A stretch of 64,000 nt of DNA, from positions 1-64,000 of the forward strand of contig JAFGWL010000018.1 of the NCBI GenBank assembly GCA_016937175.1, read 5' to 3'. The translations under genes and the position numbers were made by a program. Of the stretch, positions 1 to 7,962 are shown piece after piece. Source of the stretch: Candidatus Mcinerneyibacteriota bacterium (GTDB taxonomy: Bacteria > Macinerneyibacteriota > Macinerneyibacteria > Macinerneyibacteriales > DSCS01). The notes beneath the pieces are model-generated. The model ran no database searches. It saw nothing but the letters and a program-made list of their open reading frames with translations, and was not told where the DNA came from. The stretch's first letter is position 1. The number at the start of each line of letters is the position of its first letter.

Positions 1-756
1 ACCGATAGCCTCTTCGAGTTCCTTCAATGTCTGAGTCTCAAAGACATCATGAAGATCGACCAGGTGCTTTCCGCGATAGACGCAGCGGGTCCTGTTACAG
101 GAATAACACATCCCCATCCCGGTGCAGATGATGCCCTTCTGTTCCCCGAGCCCCAGGATCTTCCGCCCAGCTGAGTTGATATTGGCCAGCAGGCTCCGGT
201 CAGCGGACATGAGGCCGAAAGGGATCCCTTCGTAGAGAGCGGCATTCAAATTCACAAAGGACCGAAGGGCTCCGAAAGCGCTGTAGCGGATCGCATACTG
301 ATTGACCAGAAGAGAGAGCTGGACGATCTCTGTCTCGGTGATAGCATTAGCGCGTTTAAACCCGATGTGCATGATGTCTTTCAGGTCGAAATAGAATTCC
401 CTGTTCTGAAAAGCCGGTTTTGACCTGAATTCCATCCTCAAGGGGATGAAAATGGAGGTCCGGCTTCCGGTCTTTTCAAAGACATCCTTGAAAAATGGGT
501 CTGAGGAAGCATCCAGAGAGTAATGGACATCCACCTGCCCGGCAAACTCTTTGACATAGGGCTCCATCCACTTTTCGATCTCATAACCCTTTTTATCCAA
601 CCCGTAATGAAGGCACTTCTCATGATCCATGTCCAGGAGAAAAAGCGAATCGATCCCGTAGGTATGGGTCAGGACTCCGAAGACATCTTTGAAGAAATTA
701 TAGGCATCGTCATTGAAATAGATTTTAAACCGAGAAAAAAAATTGATCGTTTTCAT
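1..756 (-). CDS. GAF/PAS-type sensor protein, 3' part beyond window
   Basis: This reading frame is open from an ATG at 756 to the left edge (252 codons), so the C-terminus is missing. Residues 1-160 look like a GAF-type sensor domain. Residues about 170-250 look like a PAS domain, with the typical stretch EGIPFGLMSADRSLL and the following AGRKILGL. The PAS part carries a cysteine cluster C211-x5-C217-x2-C220-x4-C225, which is unusual and might bind iron-sulfur or zinc. The start overlaps the stop of the upstream cyclic-nucleotide-binding gene by ATGA, so the two are translationally coupled. The missing part could be a histidine kinase, a GGDEF domain or a PP2C phosphatase; nothing in the window decides this. 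The domain calls come from pattern recognition only. Confidence 0.7.
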   Translation of the reverse strand, partial: MKTINFFSRFKIYFNDDAYNFFKDVFGVLTHTYGIDSLFLLDMDHEKCLHYGLDKKGYEIEKWMEPYVKEFAGQVDVHYSLDASSDPFFKDVFEKTGSRTSIFIPLRMEFRSKPAFQNREFYFDLKDIMHIGFKRANAITETEIVQLSLLVNQYAIRYSAFGALRSFVNLNAALYEGIPFGLMSADRSLLANINSAGRKILGLGEQKGIICTGMGMCYSCNRTRCVYRGKHLVDLHDVFETQTLKELEEAIG

Positions 757-1208
757 TGTTCCCGATGGAGGACTTCTTTAAAAAAGGACTTGAAGGTCTC
801 ATCCGACCGCCGGAGGCGGATGACCATCTCGCGGATAAAAGACCTATAGATCTTGTACCTTATCTCGTCATGATCTCCCAGAATGCGTTCGAAATCGCTT
901 CGCAGAAGGACGAGAAGCTCCAGGTCTGTCTTGGCCCTGGCATTGGCGAAACGCCCTTTGGAGTCGATGATGCCTACTTCGCCGAAGAAATCACCGTTTT
1001 TGAAGGTCATGACCGTCTGGGCCGGTTTTTCACGGATATATCGGAAGATCTCGACTTCCCCTTTCTGAATAATGAAAAAAGCATCGGCGGCCTCCCCTTC
1101 TTCGAAGATCATCGTCCCGGCTTCATGGGCTTTGAGAAAAAGCCTCTTTTCGATAAGAGCTGCCTCTTCGGGGTTCAGAAGTGAAAAGAGATAGTATTTT
1201 TCGATCAT
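753..1208 (-). CDS. Cyclic-nucleotide-binding domain protein (no DNA-binding domain)
   Basis: A 151-residue protein that is essentially one Crp-type cyclic-nucleotide-binding beta-roll. The phosphate-binding cassette is recognisable as FGEVGIIDSKGRFANARA around residue 75-95; it has the Glu and an Arg, but the residue after the Arg is Phe rather than the usual Ser/Thr/Ala, so ligand binding is uncertain. There is no helix-turn-helix, so it is unlikely to bind DNA like Crp. It is the second of two such genes in a row and is coupled by ATGA overlap to the GAF/PAS protein downstream. It probably acts as a ligand-sensing or partner subunit in the same signalling pathway; that is inference. Confidence 0.8.
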   Translation of the reverse strand: MIEKYYLFSLLNPEEAALIEKRLFLKAHEAGTMIFEEGEAADAFFIIQKGEVEIFRYIREKPAQTVMTFKNGDFFGEVGIIDSKGRFANARAKTDLELLVLLRSDFERILGDHDEIRYKIYRSFIREMVIRLRRSDETFKSFFKEVLHREQ

Positions 1209-1209
1209 G

Positions 1210-1674
1210 TCAGACCCCCATATCCATGAGATAAAACATATTCAATTTATCACTGGTCGATCGGATGCGTATGCTCAGCTTGAGGATGATATTCTCCAGG
1301 ATCACCGTGGCATAGGGAGCCTTTTCGTCGATGAGGGAAAGAAAGTCCTTCCGGCTGATCCGAAGAAGTTCCGTCCCCTTATGGGCGATGGCGGTAGCGC
1401 TCCGGACATCACCGTCTATGATCGCCATCTCTCCGAAAAAGTCATAAGGATGAAGGATCGCCACCTCCTCTTCCCCGACTCCCGGGATGTTCAGGATAAT
1501 ACTGACTCCTCCTTCCCCCAGGATATAGATATCTTCCCCGACATCCCCCTCCTGAAAGATCGTCTCCCTTTTGTCATAGCTCATTTTTTCAAAGAGAGAG
1601 ATGACCCCTGGAAAGAAGGCCAGGGGAAGTCCTTTGAAGAGGTCTGTCTGTTTCAGGATTTCAATTTTTTCCAC
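1210..1674 (-). CDS. Cyclic-nucleotide-binding domain protein (no DNA-binding domain)
   Basis: A 154-residue stand-alone Crp-type cyclic-nucleotide-binding domain. The phosphate-binding cassette FGEMAIIDGDVRSATAIA is close to canonical, with the Glu, the Arg and the following Ser-Ala, so this paralogue is the better candidate for binding cAMP, cGMP or a related ligand. No helix-turn-helix is present. Its start lies 22 bases inside the 3' end of surE, and it is followed with one base between stop and start region by the second cyclic-nucleotide-binding gene. The two paralogues share layout but have diverged in the cassette, suggesting different ligands or one regulatory subunit without ligand. 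Confidence 0.82.
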   Translation of the reverse strand: MEKIEILKQTDLFKGLPLAFFPGVISLFEKMSYDKRETIFQEGDVGEDIYILGEGGVSIILNIPGVGEEEVAILHPYDFFGEMAIIDGDVRSATAIAHKGTELLRISRKDFLSLIDEKAPYATVILENIILKLSIRIRSTSDKLNMFYLMDMGV

Positions 1675-2429
1675 AAGGGCTCCTCCAATGCTCTCATTTT
1701 ATCCAAAGCCTTATAATCTGTCAAATCAAACTTCAGAGGAGTGATAGAGACATACCCCTTCATCAAAGCCCCGTCATCACTTACCCCCTCCTCATCGGGG
1801 ACCATATGCCCGGAAAACCAGTAATATTTCTCCCCCATGGGATCGGTCCGCTCCACCAGGCGGGTATGGGTAAAGCTGCTGCCCTGACGGGTAAACCTGA
1901 CCCCGTTGATCCTGTCCAGAGGCAGGTCGGGATAGTTGATGTTAAGGACCAGCCTCTCCTTAAAGAAGGGGCTCTCCGCCCAAACGGGGAGAAAAAGGGA
2001 TATAAAACGGGCGATCTCCGGAGAACGGTTATAATGAAACGCTGTGGAGACAGCCAGAGATGGGATCCCGGCCATATAGCCTTCGGCTGCGGCCGACACC
2101 GTTCCTGAATAGAGAATATTGTTGGATGTATTGAATCCGCGGTTGATCCCTGAGATGAGGGCCTCAAAGGGAGGTCCTTCATTGATATGGGACAAAGCGA
2201 TCTTCACACAGTCGGCCGGTGTCCCTGTCACACCCCAGCCTGTGAACCCCCCTCTCCTGCTGACCTGTTCGATACGAAGAGGATGGAAGAGGGTTATGGC
2301 GTGGCCCGTGGCGGATTGCTCCTCCAGAGGGGCCACTACTGTGACTTCATTCTGCTCACTCAGAGTCTTCCACAGAGCTTGGATCCCGTCGGAATAGATC
2401 CCGTCGTCATTGACTAGAAGAATCTTCAT
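1653..2429 (-). CDS. surE: 5'/3'-nucleotidase SurE
   Basis: A 258-residue SurE family phosphatase that removes phosphate from nucleoside 5'- and 3'-monophosphates in the cytoplasm. The N-terminal signature KILLVNDDGIYSDGI holds the paired Asp ligands for the divalent metal, and the later motifs VTGTPADCVKIAL, SGINRGFN and YSGTVSAAAEG are all present. Length is typical of the family. The start is three bases after the fecR-type gene's stop, and the 3' end overlaps the next gene by 22 bases, so it sits inside a minus-strand operon. There is no strong ribosome site, which fits translation coupled to the upstream gene. Confidence 0.95.
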   Translation of the reverse strand: MKILLVNDDGIYSDGIQALWKTLSEQNEVTVVAPLEEQSATGHAITLFHPLRIEQVSRRGGFTGWGVTGTPADCVKIALSHINEGPPFEALISGINRGFNTSNNILYSGTVSAAAEGYMAGIPSLAVSTAFHYNRSPEIARFISLFLPVWAESPFFKERLVLNINYPDLPLDRINGVRFTRQGSSFTHTRLVERTDPMGEKYYWFSGHMVPDEEGVSDDGALMKGYVSITPLKFDLTDYKALDKMRALEEPLWKKLKS

Positions 2430-2430
2430 C

Positions 2431-3168
2431 TTAATGTTTGGCCGGGCTCTTCAGGTCACGTTCCTGGTTCCACTTGACCCATGCGGACTGTTCTTCAGCG
2501 CTCATGGGTTTGATGGCATCCATACGGACGATACGCCCCTGGGCATCGACTTTCAGCTCCATCATCTCCCGGACGATGATCGTCCACTCCTCTAAGGTAA
2601 CCTCTTTAGGCCCTTCCACTTCCGTGGGCCCCTGGATCTCACGGGGTTCGTCATCAGCGGGGGCATCTTTGGGAGGAGAAGGTTTTCCGGAGACCTCCAC
2701 GTTCCCGCGATAGACTTTTATCAGAGTCCCGTCATCTCCCGTGTCGATGCGGAAAATGGTCCCGATAATAGAAGAGGAGACAGCTGTGGAATCCACGGAG
2801 AAGAGTTCGTCCTCTCCGGTCTTATTGACGTTACCCCAGATCTCACCTTCGGCCACCTCGATATTGGTCACGATCTTGTCTTCGGCTTCTTCATACAATT
2901 TGTTCATATTGACCGTGGTCTTGGGAGCCAGACGGATCACAGAGCCTCTGGAAAGAGAGATCTCGGCAAAAGATTCGGGAAGGGTCCGCACCATCTCTCT
3001 GGAATAGATATCCATTTCCAGGGCCGCCTCCAGCCAGTCCGCTTCGGGAGCCTGACGCTTTTCAGCCTCTCCCTCCAGGGCTGTAATAACTCCCCGGCCT
3101 AACTCCTGGGCTCCTGCAAAAGCAATCATAAGAACGATTATGGCAAAAAGAATCATCTTCCTCTTCAT
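2431..3168 (-). CDS. Exported FecR-domain protein
   Basis: A 245-residue protein with a clear signal peptide (hydrophobic residues about 5-20, ending near AGAQE) followed by a FecR domain, the beta-rich fold that begins with the 'level of aversive' stretch and contains RGSVIRLAPKTTVNMNKL and a GTIFRID segment. FecR domains are found in periplasmic sensors and envelope proteins; here there is no transmembrane anchor or anti-sigma N-terminus, so a soluble periplasmic role is likely. The C-terminal ~65 residues contain VEGPKEVTLEEW and WVKWNQERD, which recur in the second FecR protein of this window. It leads the operon fecR-surE-two CNB genes-GAF/PAS and has a good ribosome site (CGGAGG) before the ATG. 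Confidence 0.8.
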   Translation of the reverse strand: MKRKMILFAIIVLMIAFAGAQELGRGVITALEGEAEKRQAPEADWLEAALEMDIYSREMVRTLPESFAEISLSRGSVIRLAPKTTVNMNKLYEEAEDKIVTNIEVAEGEIWGNVNKTGEDELFSVDSTAVSSSIIGTIFRIDTGDDGTLIKVYRGNVEVSGKPSPPKDAPADDEPREIQGPTEVEGPKEVTLEEWTIIVREMMELKVDAQGRIVRMDAIKPMSAEEQSAWVKWNQERDLKSPAKH

Positions 3169-3196
3169 ATTTACCTCCGTTAGTTGGTCTATAGGA

Positions 3197-3225
3197 ATAA
3201 TATCACTGAAAAGAGCGCTTCACAA
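3197..3225 (-). promoter_or_regulatory. Promoter for the fecR-surE operon
   Basis: On the minus strand TTGTGA and TATTAT are separated by 17 bases, about 30 bases before the FecR gene's start. The same TTGTGA-17 arrangement recurs before the beta-barrel gene at 54 kb. Confidence 0.5.
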
Positions 3226-3237
3226 GGGGAGGAGGGC

Positions 3238-3654
3238 TTACTCTCCGATGATTTTTATGAGGACACGTTTTCTGCGCCTCCCGTCGAACTCACCATAGAA
3301 GATCTGTTCCCAGGGGCCGAAATCAAGGGTCCCCCCTGTCACAGCTACAACGGCCTCCCTTCCCATGAGCTGTCTTTTAATATGGGCATCCCCGTTATCC
3401 TCTCCGGTTCGGTTATGGTCGTACCTTTGCGGGTCATGGGGGACTTTTTCCTCCAGCCACCGGGCATAGTCCCGGTGCAGTCCGGTTTCATTGTCGTTGA
3501 TAAAGACACTGGCGGTGATATGCATGGGATTCACCAGGCAGAGGCCTTCGCTGATCCCACTCTCTGCGAGAGCCTCCTCCACCTGTCTTGTGATATTAAT
3601 GAAAGCCATTCGCGTTTCTGTATGGAACCACAACTCTTTTCTATAGGACTTCAT
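3238..3654 (-). CDS. YjbQ/UPF0047 family protein
   Basis: A 138-residue member of the secondary thiamine-phosphate synthase / YjbQ family (UPF0047). The typical features are the N-terminal [13 protein letters not shown] stretch, [23 protein letters not shown], and the C-terminal [28 protein letters not shown]. The E. coli member has weak thiamine-phosphate-synthase activity in genetic tests, but the natural function is not settled. Length is normal. The ATG has a ribosome site AAAGGAGAG. It is a single gene between the FecR operon and the tRNA. Confidence 0.92.
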   Translation of the reverse strand: MKSYRKELWFHTETRMAFINITRQVEEALAESGISEGLCLVNPMHITASVFINDNETGLHRDYARWLEEKVPHDPQRYDHNRTGEDNGDAHIKRQLMGREAVVAVTGGTLDFGPWEQIFYGEFDGRRRKRVLIKIIGE

Positions 3655-3678
3655 CTCTCTCCTTTCCTTTGATTTCGC

Positions 3679-3706
3679 TTGACAGAAGAGGGTGAATGAT
3701 TATAAT
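3679..3706 (+). promoter_or_regulatory. Promoter for tRNA-Leu
   Basis: Perfect consensus hexamers TTGACA (3679-3684) and TATAAT (3701-3706) with a 16-base spacer, 14 bases before the mature tRNA 5' end. Confidence 0.85.
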
Positions 3707-3720
3707 TCAACCGCCTTTAT

Positions 3721-3805
3721 GCCGAAGTGGCGGAATTGGTAGACGCGCTGGATTCAAAATCCAGTGGAGGTTAACTTCGTAAGGGTTCGAGTCCCTTCTT
3801 CGGCA
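3721..3805 (+). tRNA. tRNA-Leu (anticodon CAA)
   Basis: An 85-nt class II tRNA. The acceptor stem pairs GCCGAAG with CTTCGGC, with A as discriminator. The anticodon stem CTGGA/TCCAG encloses the loop TTCAAAA, giving anticodon CAA, which reads UUG. A variable arm and the T-arm GGGTTCGAGTCCC follow. The 3' CCA is not encoded, so it must be added after transcription. No clear terminator follows, only a T-rich stretch. Confidence 0.95.
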
Positions 3806-3808
3806 TTT

Positions 3809-4777
3809 TCAAGGCTTTTCCTTCTTCTTGCCAAGCCCCAGCTCCTTGATCAGCCTTGAAAGGTAACTGGGCTGGATTCCCATCTCCCGGGCTGTCTTTC
3901 TCTGCATCCATCGGTTTTTCTCCAGCCTGAACCTGATATATCTTTTTTTAAATTCCTGCTGTGCCTCTTTAAAGGGCAGGGTGTAGAGTTCTGAGTCTCT
4001 TTGTCCCGGCAGGAATCCCATGGGCCGGATATGATCCCGGACATCTTTCAGGCGTAGGGGCCCCTCCCCGGGATAAAAGACCAGGATCCTCTGGATATTG
4101 TTGTAGAGCTCCCTGATATTCCCGTGCCACTCAAAACTCTGCAAAGTAGCCATCAGTTCTTCATCTATCTCCGGGATAGTGCCTAGTTCCTGACGGATGA
4201 TAAAACGGGCCAGGTAAGGGATATCTTCAGGACGCTCTTTCAAAGGGGGTATATTGATGGTAATGACATTCAGGCGGTAATAGAGATCCTCTCTGAACAG
4301 CCCTTCTGAAATCATCTCCTCCAGGTCCCGGTGCGTAGCAGCGATAAAACGGACATCTGCGTCCAGGGGGGTGACCCCCCCTAAGCGCTCAAAGGTCTTT
4401 TCCTGAAGGACCCGGAGCAGCTTGACCTGAAGAGGAAGAGGCAGATCCCCGATCTCATCGAGAAAAAAGCTTCCCCCTTCTGCTGTCTCGATCTTGCCCG
4501 GCTTTCGGCTCTCAGCCCCGGTAAAAGCTCCCTTCTCATATCCGAAGATCTCCGATTCGATAAGCTTTTCCGGGAAGGCTCCTGCATTGATAGCGACAAA
4601 AGGATTCTCCCGCCGCCTACTCAGGTAATGGATCCACCGGGCCGCCAGCTCTTTTCCTGAGCCGCTGGGCCCTCTGATGAGCACCGTGTTCTCAAAGGCG
4701 GCCACGCGCCGGATCAACCGGCGGACTTCCCGGAGAGCATCGGAGACACCGATCAAAGAGAGAGGCCGTTTCATCAT
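3809..4777 (-). CDS. Sigma-54-dependent transcriptional activator (AAA+ and Fis-type HTH)
   Basis: A 322-residue bacterial enhancer-binding protein of the PspF layout, with no N-terminal receiver, PAS or GAF domain. The AAA+ domain starts near residue 8; Walker A is GPSGSGKE (36-43), the sigma-54-contact loop GAFTGA is intact (83-88), and Walker B is SFFLDEIGD. The C-terminal ~35 residues form a Fis-type helix-turn-helix (RKTAREMGIQPSYLSRLIKEL). It should remodel RNA polymerase with RpoN. With no sensory domain, control must come from a partner or from expression. It is the last gene after three M42 peptidases with 18 bases between, so it may be co-expressed with them. The target promoters are unknown. 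Confidence 0.93.
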   Translation of the reverse strand: MMKRPLSLIGVSDALREVRRLIRRVAAFENTVLIRGPSGSGKELAARWIHYLSRRRENPFVAINAGAFPEKLIESEIFGYEKGAFTGAESRKPGKIETAEGGSFFLDEIGDLPLPLQVKLLRVLQEKTFERLGGVTPLDADVRFIAATHRDLEEMISEGLFREDLYYRLNVITINIPPLKERPEDIPYLARFIIRQELGTIPEIDEELMATLQSFEWHGNIRELYNNIQRILVFYPGEGPLRLKDVRDHIRPMGFLPGQRDSELYTLPFKEAQQEFKKRYIRFRLEKNRWMQRKTAREMGIQPSYLSRLIKELGLGKKKEKP

Positions 4778-4795
4778 GGGAACAGCCTCCGCCTG

Positions 4796-5797
4796 TTAAT
4801 CTTCAAGTTCTTTTTTAACATCGCTCTCCAGGATCTTCACCAGTAGTTTTATTGCTTCTTCGATATCACTGAGTGAAGCAGTCTCTGACACAGAGTGGAT
4901 GTAGCGTGTGGGAATGGAGAGACATCCCGCCAGGACCCCCGAACGGGAGAGGTTGATCGCGCCGGCATCCGTTCCTCCGAAGGTGAGGATCTCTGGCTGA
5001 TAGATGATCTTGTTCTTTTCGGCTACGCGCATGAAAAAATCCTTGACTCGCCTGGGAACAAGAAGAGAGTTGTCCTTGATCTTTACAGCGACTCCCTCTC
5101 TGAGTTTCATGGGCATCTTCGGAGCATCGGGAGTATCTCCTGTTCCTGTGACATCCAGGGCGATCCCCAGGTCCGGCTCGATATTGTAAGCGGCTGCAAT
5201 AGCTCCCCTGAGGCCGACCTCTTCCTGGACCGTAAAGACAAAATGGATCTCGTTGGGACTCTTTTTCAGCTGCCGGGCTGCCTCAACAGCGATGACACAA
5301 CCTACCCGGTCATCCAGCGATTTGGCTGTGATCAGGCCGTTCATCTCAGTCATCTCATTGAGAAATGCTCCGAAAAGCCCCTCTTGAGCCAATTTGCGGG
5401 CTTCTTTCTCATCACGGGCCCCGATATCCACATAGAGTTTGGAAAAATCGATATCATTGGGGTTTTTGACACTCTCAACTCCCACGACTCCCCTGGCTCC
5501 GTTTTCCAGGAGGACCCGCTGATAAAGGCAGCGGACAGGAGCCACACCGCCTACGGGAGAGATTCTTAGAAAACCCTTCTCGTCGATATGAGTCACGACA
5601 AACCCTATCTCGTCCATATGAGCTGCCACCATGACCCGGGCTCCCTTTCCCTCTTTCACCGCATGAAGGTTCCCCATATTATCGATGAAAGTCCGGTCCA
5701 CATAGGGTTTGATCTCATCAAGAAGAAGCTGCCGGATCGCGTCTTCGCGCCCTGAGGGGCCGAAGGTTTCCACTACTTTTTTCAACAATGCCTTCAT
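4796..5797 (-). CDS. M42 family aminopeptidase (third of three)
   Basis: A 333-residue cytoplasmic metallo-aminopeptidase of family M42 (glutamyl aminopeptidase / endoglucanase M family), which usually forms dodecamers and trims peptides made by proteases. The metal and catalytic motifs are complete: AAHMDEIGF, SLDDRVGC, TVQEEVGLRGA, ALDVTGTGD, FGGTDAGAIN and the late His in YIHS. Its ATG overlaps the stop of the preceding M42 gene by ATGA. Three such genes in tandem suggest subunits of mixed complexes or distinct residue specificities. The sigma-54 activator gene follows. Confidence 0.93.
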   Translation of the reverse strand: MKALLKKVVETFGPSGREDAIRQLLLDEIKPYVDRTFIDNMGNLHAVKEGKGARVMVAAHMDEIGFVVTHIDEKGFLRISPVGGVAPVRCLYQRVLLENGARGVVGVESVKNPNDIDFSKLYVDIGARDEKEARKLAQEGLFGAFLNEMTEMNGLITAKSLDDRVGCVIAVEAARQLKKSPNEIHFVFTVQEEVGLRGAIAAAYNIEPDLGIALDVTGTGDTPDAPKMPMKLREGVAVKIKDNSLLVPRRVKDFFMRVAEKNKIIYQPEILTFGGTDAGAINLSRSGVLAGCLSIPTRYIHSVSETASLSDIEEAIKLLVKILESDVKKELED

Positions 5798-6825
5798 AGG
5801 ACCTCCTTAAAATTCATCAGGGCTGCTTTAGCCAGACGAATGGTATTCTTATAATCCTCAACAGCCAGAATCCCCCGGGGAGCGTGGATATACCGGACAG
5901 GGACAGAGACCACCACAGAGGGGATCCCTCCTTTGGTGTGAATGACTCCGATATCCGTACCCCCCGAAACGGTCTTTTTCATCTGGAAGGGGATCTTGTT
6001 CTTCTCGGCTGTCTTCTTTAAATGTTCGATAAGACGGGGAGAACCGATGGCCGTACGGTCCATAAAACTGATAGCCGGCCCTTTTCTCATTTCAGTGGAA
6101 GGACTGGCATAATCGTCCCGGGGGACATCGCCGGCTGTGGTCCCTTCAAAAGCAATGACAAAATCGGGGCGGACTCTTTCAGCTAAGAGAGAGGCCCCGC
6201 GCAGCCCCACTTCTTCCTGGACGGTAAAGACCGCCGTAATATCCACAGGATAGGATTCGTCCTCTTCGGTCATGAGCAGTTCTGTGATCAAAGCACATCC
6301 CGCCCTGTCGTCGAAGGCCTTCCCGAAGACGACATCCTCCTGAGCCTCGAAAAAGGTATGGAAGGTACCGGCGGTACCGGGGGGGACTTTGGCCGCAGCC
6401 TCTTTTTCATCTGACGCCCCAATATCGATATAGAGCCCCGACAGGGGGATGGGAGATTTCCATTCATCACGGCTTTGGAGATGAATCGGCTTGGCTCCGA
6501 TCACCCCGGGGACGCGCTCCTTGCCGAGGATGACCCTTTTAGAGACAAGAAGACGGGGATCTACACCTCCCACCAGAACGAACCGGAGCATCCCGTTACT
6601 TTCCACTCCGTTGATCAGCAGGCCCACTTCATCCATATGGGCTACCAGAAGAAGGTGGGGCGCATTTTTTCGGCCGCAGGGCTTGTGAGCGTAGAGATTG
6701 CCCATGAAATCCGTTGAAAGTGAGTCCACATGGTCACGTACACTCTCCTCGATCCTGCGCCGGATATCTTCTTCATGTCCGGATACCCCGAAGGCCTTCG
6801 AATACTTTTCTAAAATATGTATCAT
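5794..6825 (-). CDS. M42 family aminopeptidase (second of three)
   Basis: A 343-residue M42 aminopeptidase. The frame stays open further upstream, but the ATG at 6825 (MIHILEKYSKAFGVSG) is chosen because it overlaps the upstream gene's stop by ATGA, and the homology to M42 proteins begins there. Metal ligand motifs are present: VAHMDEVGLLI, AFDDRAGC, TVQEEVGLRGAS, GGTDIGVIH and YIHA. At the position where the neighbour has ALDVTGTGD this copy has IAFEGTTAGD, so a metal ligand is Glu in place of Asp, a variation that may mark a subfamily with another specificity. Confidence 0.92.
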   Translation of the reverse strand: MIHILEKYSKAFGVSGHEEDIRRRIEESVRDHVDSLSTDFMGNLYAHKPCGRKNAPHLLLVAHMDEVGLLINGVESNGMLRFVLVGGVDPRLLVSKRVILGKERVPGVIGAKPIHLQSRDEWKSPIPLSGLYIDIGASDEKEAAAKVPPGTAGTFHTFFEAQEDVVFGKAFDDRAGCALITELLMTEEDESYPVDITAVFTVQEEVGLRGASLLAERVRPDFVIAFEGTTAGDVPRDDYASPSTEMRKGPAISFMDRTAIGSPRLIEHLKKTAEKNKIPFQMKKTVSGGTDIGVIHTKGGIPSVVVSVPVRYIHAPRGILAVEDYKNTIRLAKAALMNFKEVL

Positions 6826-7865
6826 CCCAAAACCTCCCTGTGGGTCTGTTCCAACTGCGCTGCAAAGAGAGCCAGAAGCCTGGCAGCCCGTTTGATATCC
6901 TTGAGATCCAGCGTTTCCACCGTCGTATGCATATAGCGCAGGGGGATACTCACCTGTACCATAGGAACACCCCGTGCAGCGATCTGCATAGATACAGCAT
7001 CTGTCCCGCCCGGACGGGGGATAAACTCTTTCTGAAAGGGGACTTCCCACTCCTGCGCCAACTCCATCAGCTTTTCGGTGAGCGCCGGATGAAAATTAGG
7101 CCCGATGGCCACAGCCCCGCCTTTTCCGAGTTTCGCTGTATCTCTTTCCGGTATCCCGGGGAAATCGCCGAACGTCACGTCGATGGCGATCCCCACATCC
7201 GGGGCGATCTCATAAGCTGTCATGGCTGCTCCGCGGGTCCCCACCTCTTCCTGGACAGTCCCCACCATATAGACATCCCAGTCATGTCTCATCTTCTCCA
7301 GGATCTTCAAGGTCTCCAGAAGTACCAGGACGCCGGCCCTGTTGTCCATGGCGGCTCCGGCGTAAAGCCCTCCCTGAAGCTCCGTACAGACATTGTCAAA
7401 GAGGACAGGGTCTCCGACCTGTACCTTGCTCTTAAGCGTTATTTCATCCAGGCCGGTATCTACATAAAGGTCATCAAGGGAAGTAATTTTAGCCGTATCC
7501 CCCGGTTTCTGGAGATGAGGCGGAGTAGTTCCGATGATCCCCCTGACCTGCTCTTTCCCGTAAATCACCACACTCTGGCCCGGAAGGACGCGGGGGTCAT
7601 GCCCTCCTACAGCGGCAAGGCGGATAAATCCTCCCTTATCGAATGTCTTGACTAAAAATCCGATCTGGTCGATATGAGCGGCCATCATCACTTTCCCGCC
7701 CGATGTCCTTCCCTTCTTCACACCGATGACATTCTGAAACTTATCAATGGTCGCTTCATCAGCCAAACGGGCAAAATAATTTCTGAGAAGGTGAGCCACA
7801 TCGTCTTCCGCCCCTGATATCCCCGGGGCTTCCGTAAGGGCTTTCAGCATATCTTCAGTTTTCAC
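6822..7865 (-). CDS. M42 family aminopeptidase (first of three)
   Basis: A 347-residue M42 aminopeptidase. A GTG at 7865 is taken as the start because GGGAGGA lies 7 bases ahead of it; the frame opens 15 codons further upstream but that ATG has no ribosome site and lies inside the promoter region. Motifs are AAHIDQIGF, AMDNRAGV (Asn in place of the second Asp of DDR), TVQEEVGTRGA, AIDVTFGD and PGGTDAV, with the late His in RYMHTT. It is the first gene of the M42-M42-M42-activator operon, read from the divergent promoter at 7.9 kb. Confidence 0.92.
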   Translation of the reverse strand: MKTEDMLKALTEAPGISGAEDDVAHLLRNYFARLADEATIDKFQNVIGVKKGRTSGGKVMMAAHIDQIGFLVKTFDKGGFIRLAAVGGHDPRVLPGQSVVIYGKEQVRGIIGTTPPHLQKPGDTAKITSLDDLYVDTGLDEITLKSKVQVGDPVLFDNVCTELQGGLYAGAAMDNRAGVLVLLETLKILEKMRHDWDVYMVGTVQEEVGTRGAAMTAYEIAPDVGIAIDVTFGDFPGIPERDTAKLGKGGAVAIGPNFHPALTEKLMELAQEWEVPFQKEFIPRPGGTDAVSMQIAARGVPMVQVSIPLRYMHTTVETLDLKDIKRAARLLALFAAQLEQTHREVLG

Positions 7866-7895
7866 AGACAAATCCTCCCTTGTTTGCGTGCCTCC

Positions 7896-7938
7896 TTGAC
7901 ACTGATACAATTTTATTTATAATCAGAGGAACTGTCAA
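7896..7938. promoter_or_regulatory. Overlapping divergent promoters, M42 operon and TPR gene
   Basis: Plus strand: TTGACA (7896-7901), 16 bases, TATAAT (7918-7923), directed at the TPR gene. Minus strand: TTGACA (7938-7933), 17 bases, TAAAAT (7915-7910), directed at the M42 operon. The two promoters overlap almost completely, facing each other, so polymerase should not be able to occupy both at once. Confidence 0.7.
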
Positions 7939-7962
7939 GATATTAAGCATAAGGAGGATTTT

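Noticed and set aside
6826-7050. Extended N-terminus of the second M42 peptidase
   Set aside because: The extra 75 codons are the upstream peptidase gene read in another frame; homology starts at 6825.
7895-7939. CTTGACA...TGTCAAG inverted repeat as an operator
   Set aside because: The repeats are explained as the two -35 boxes of opposing promoters.
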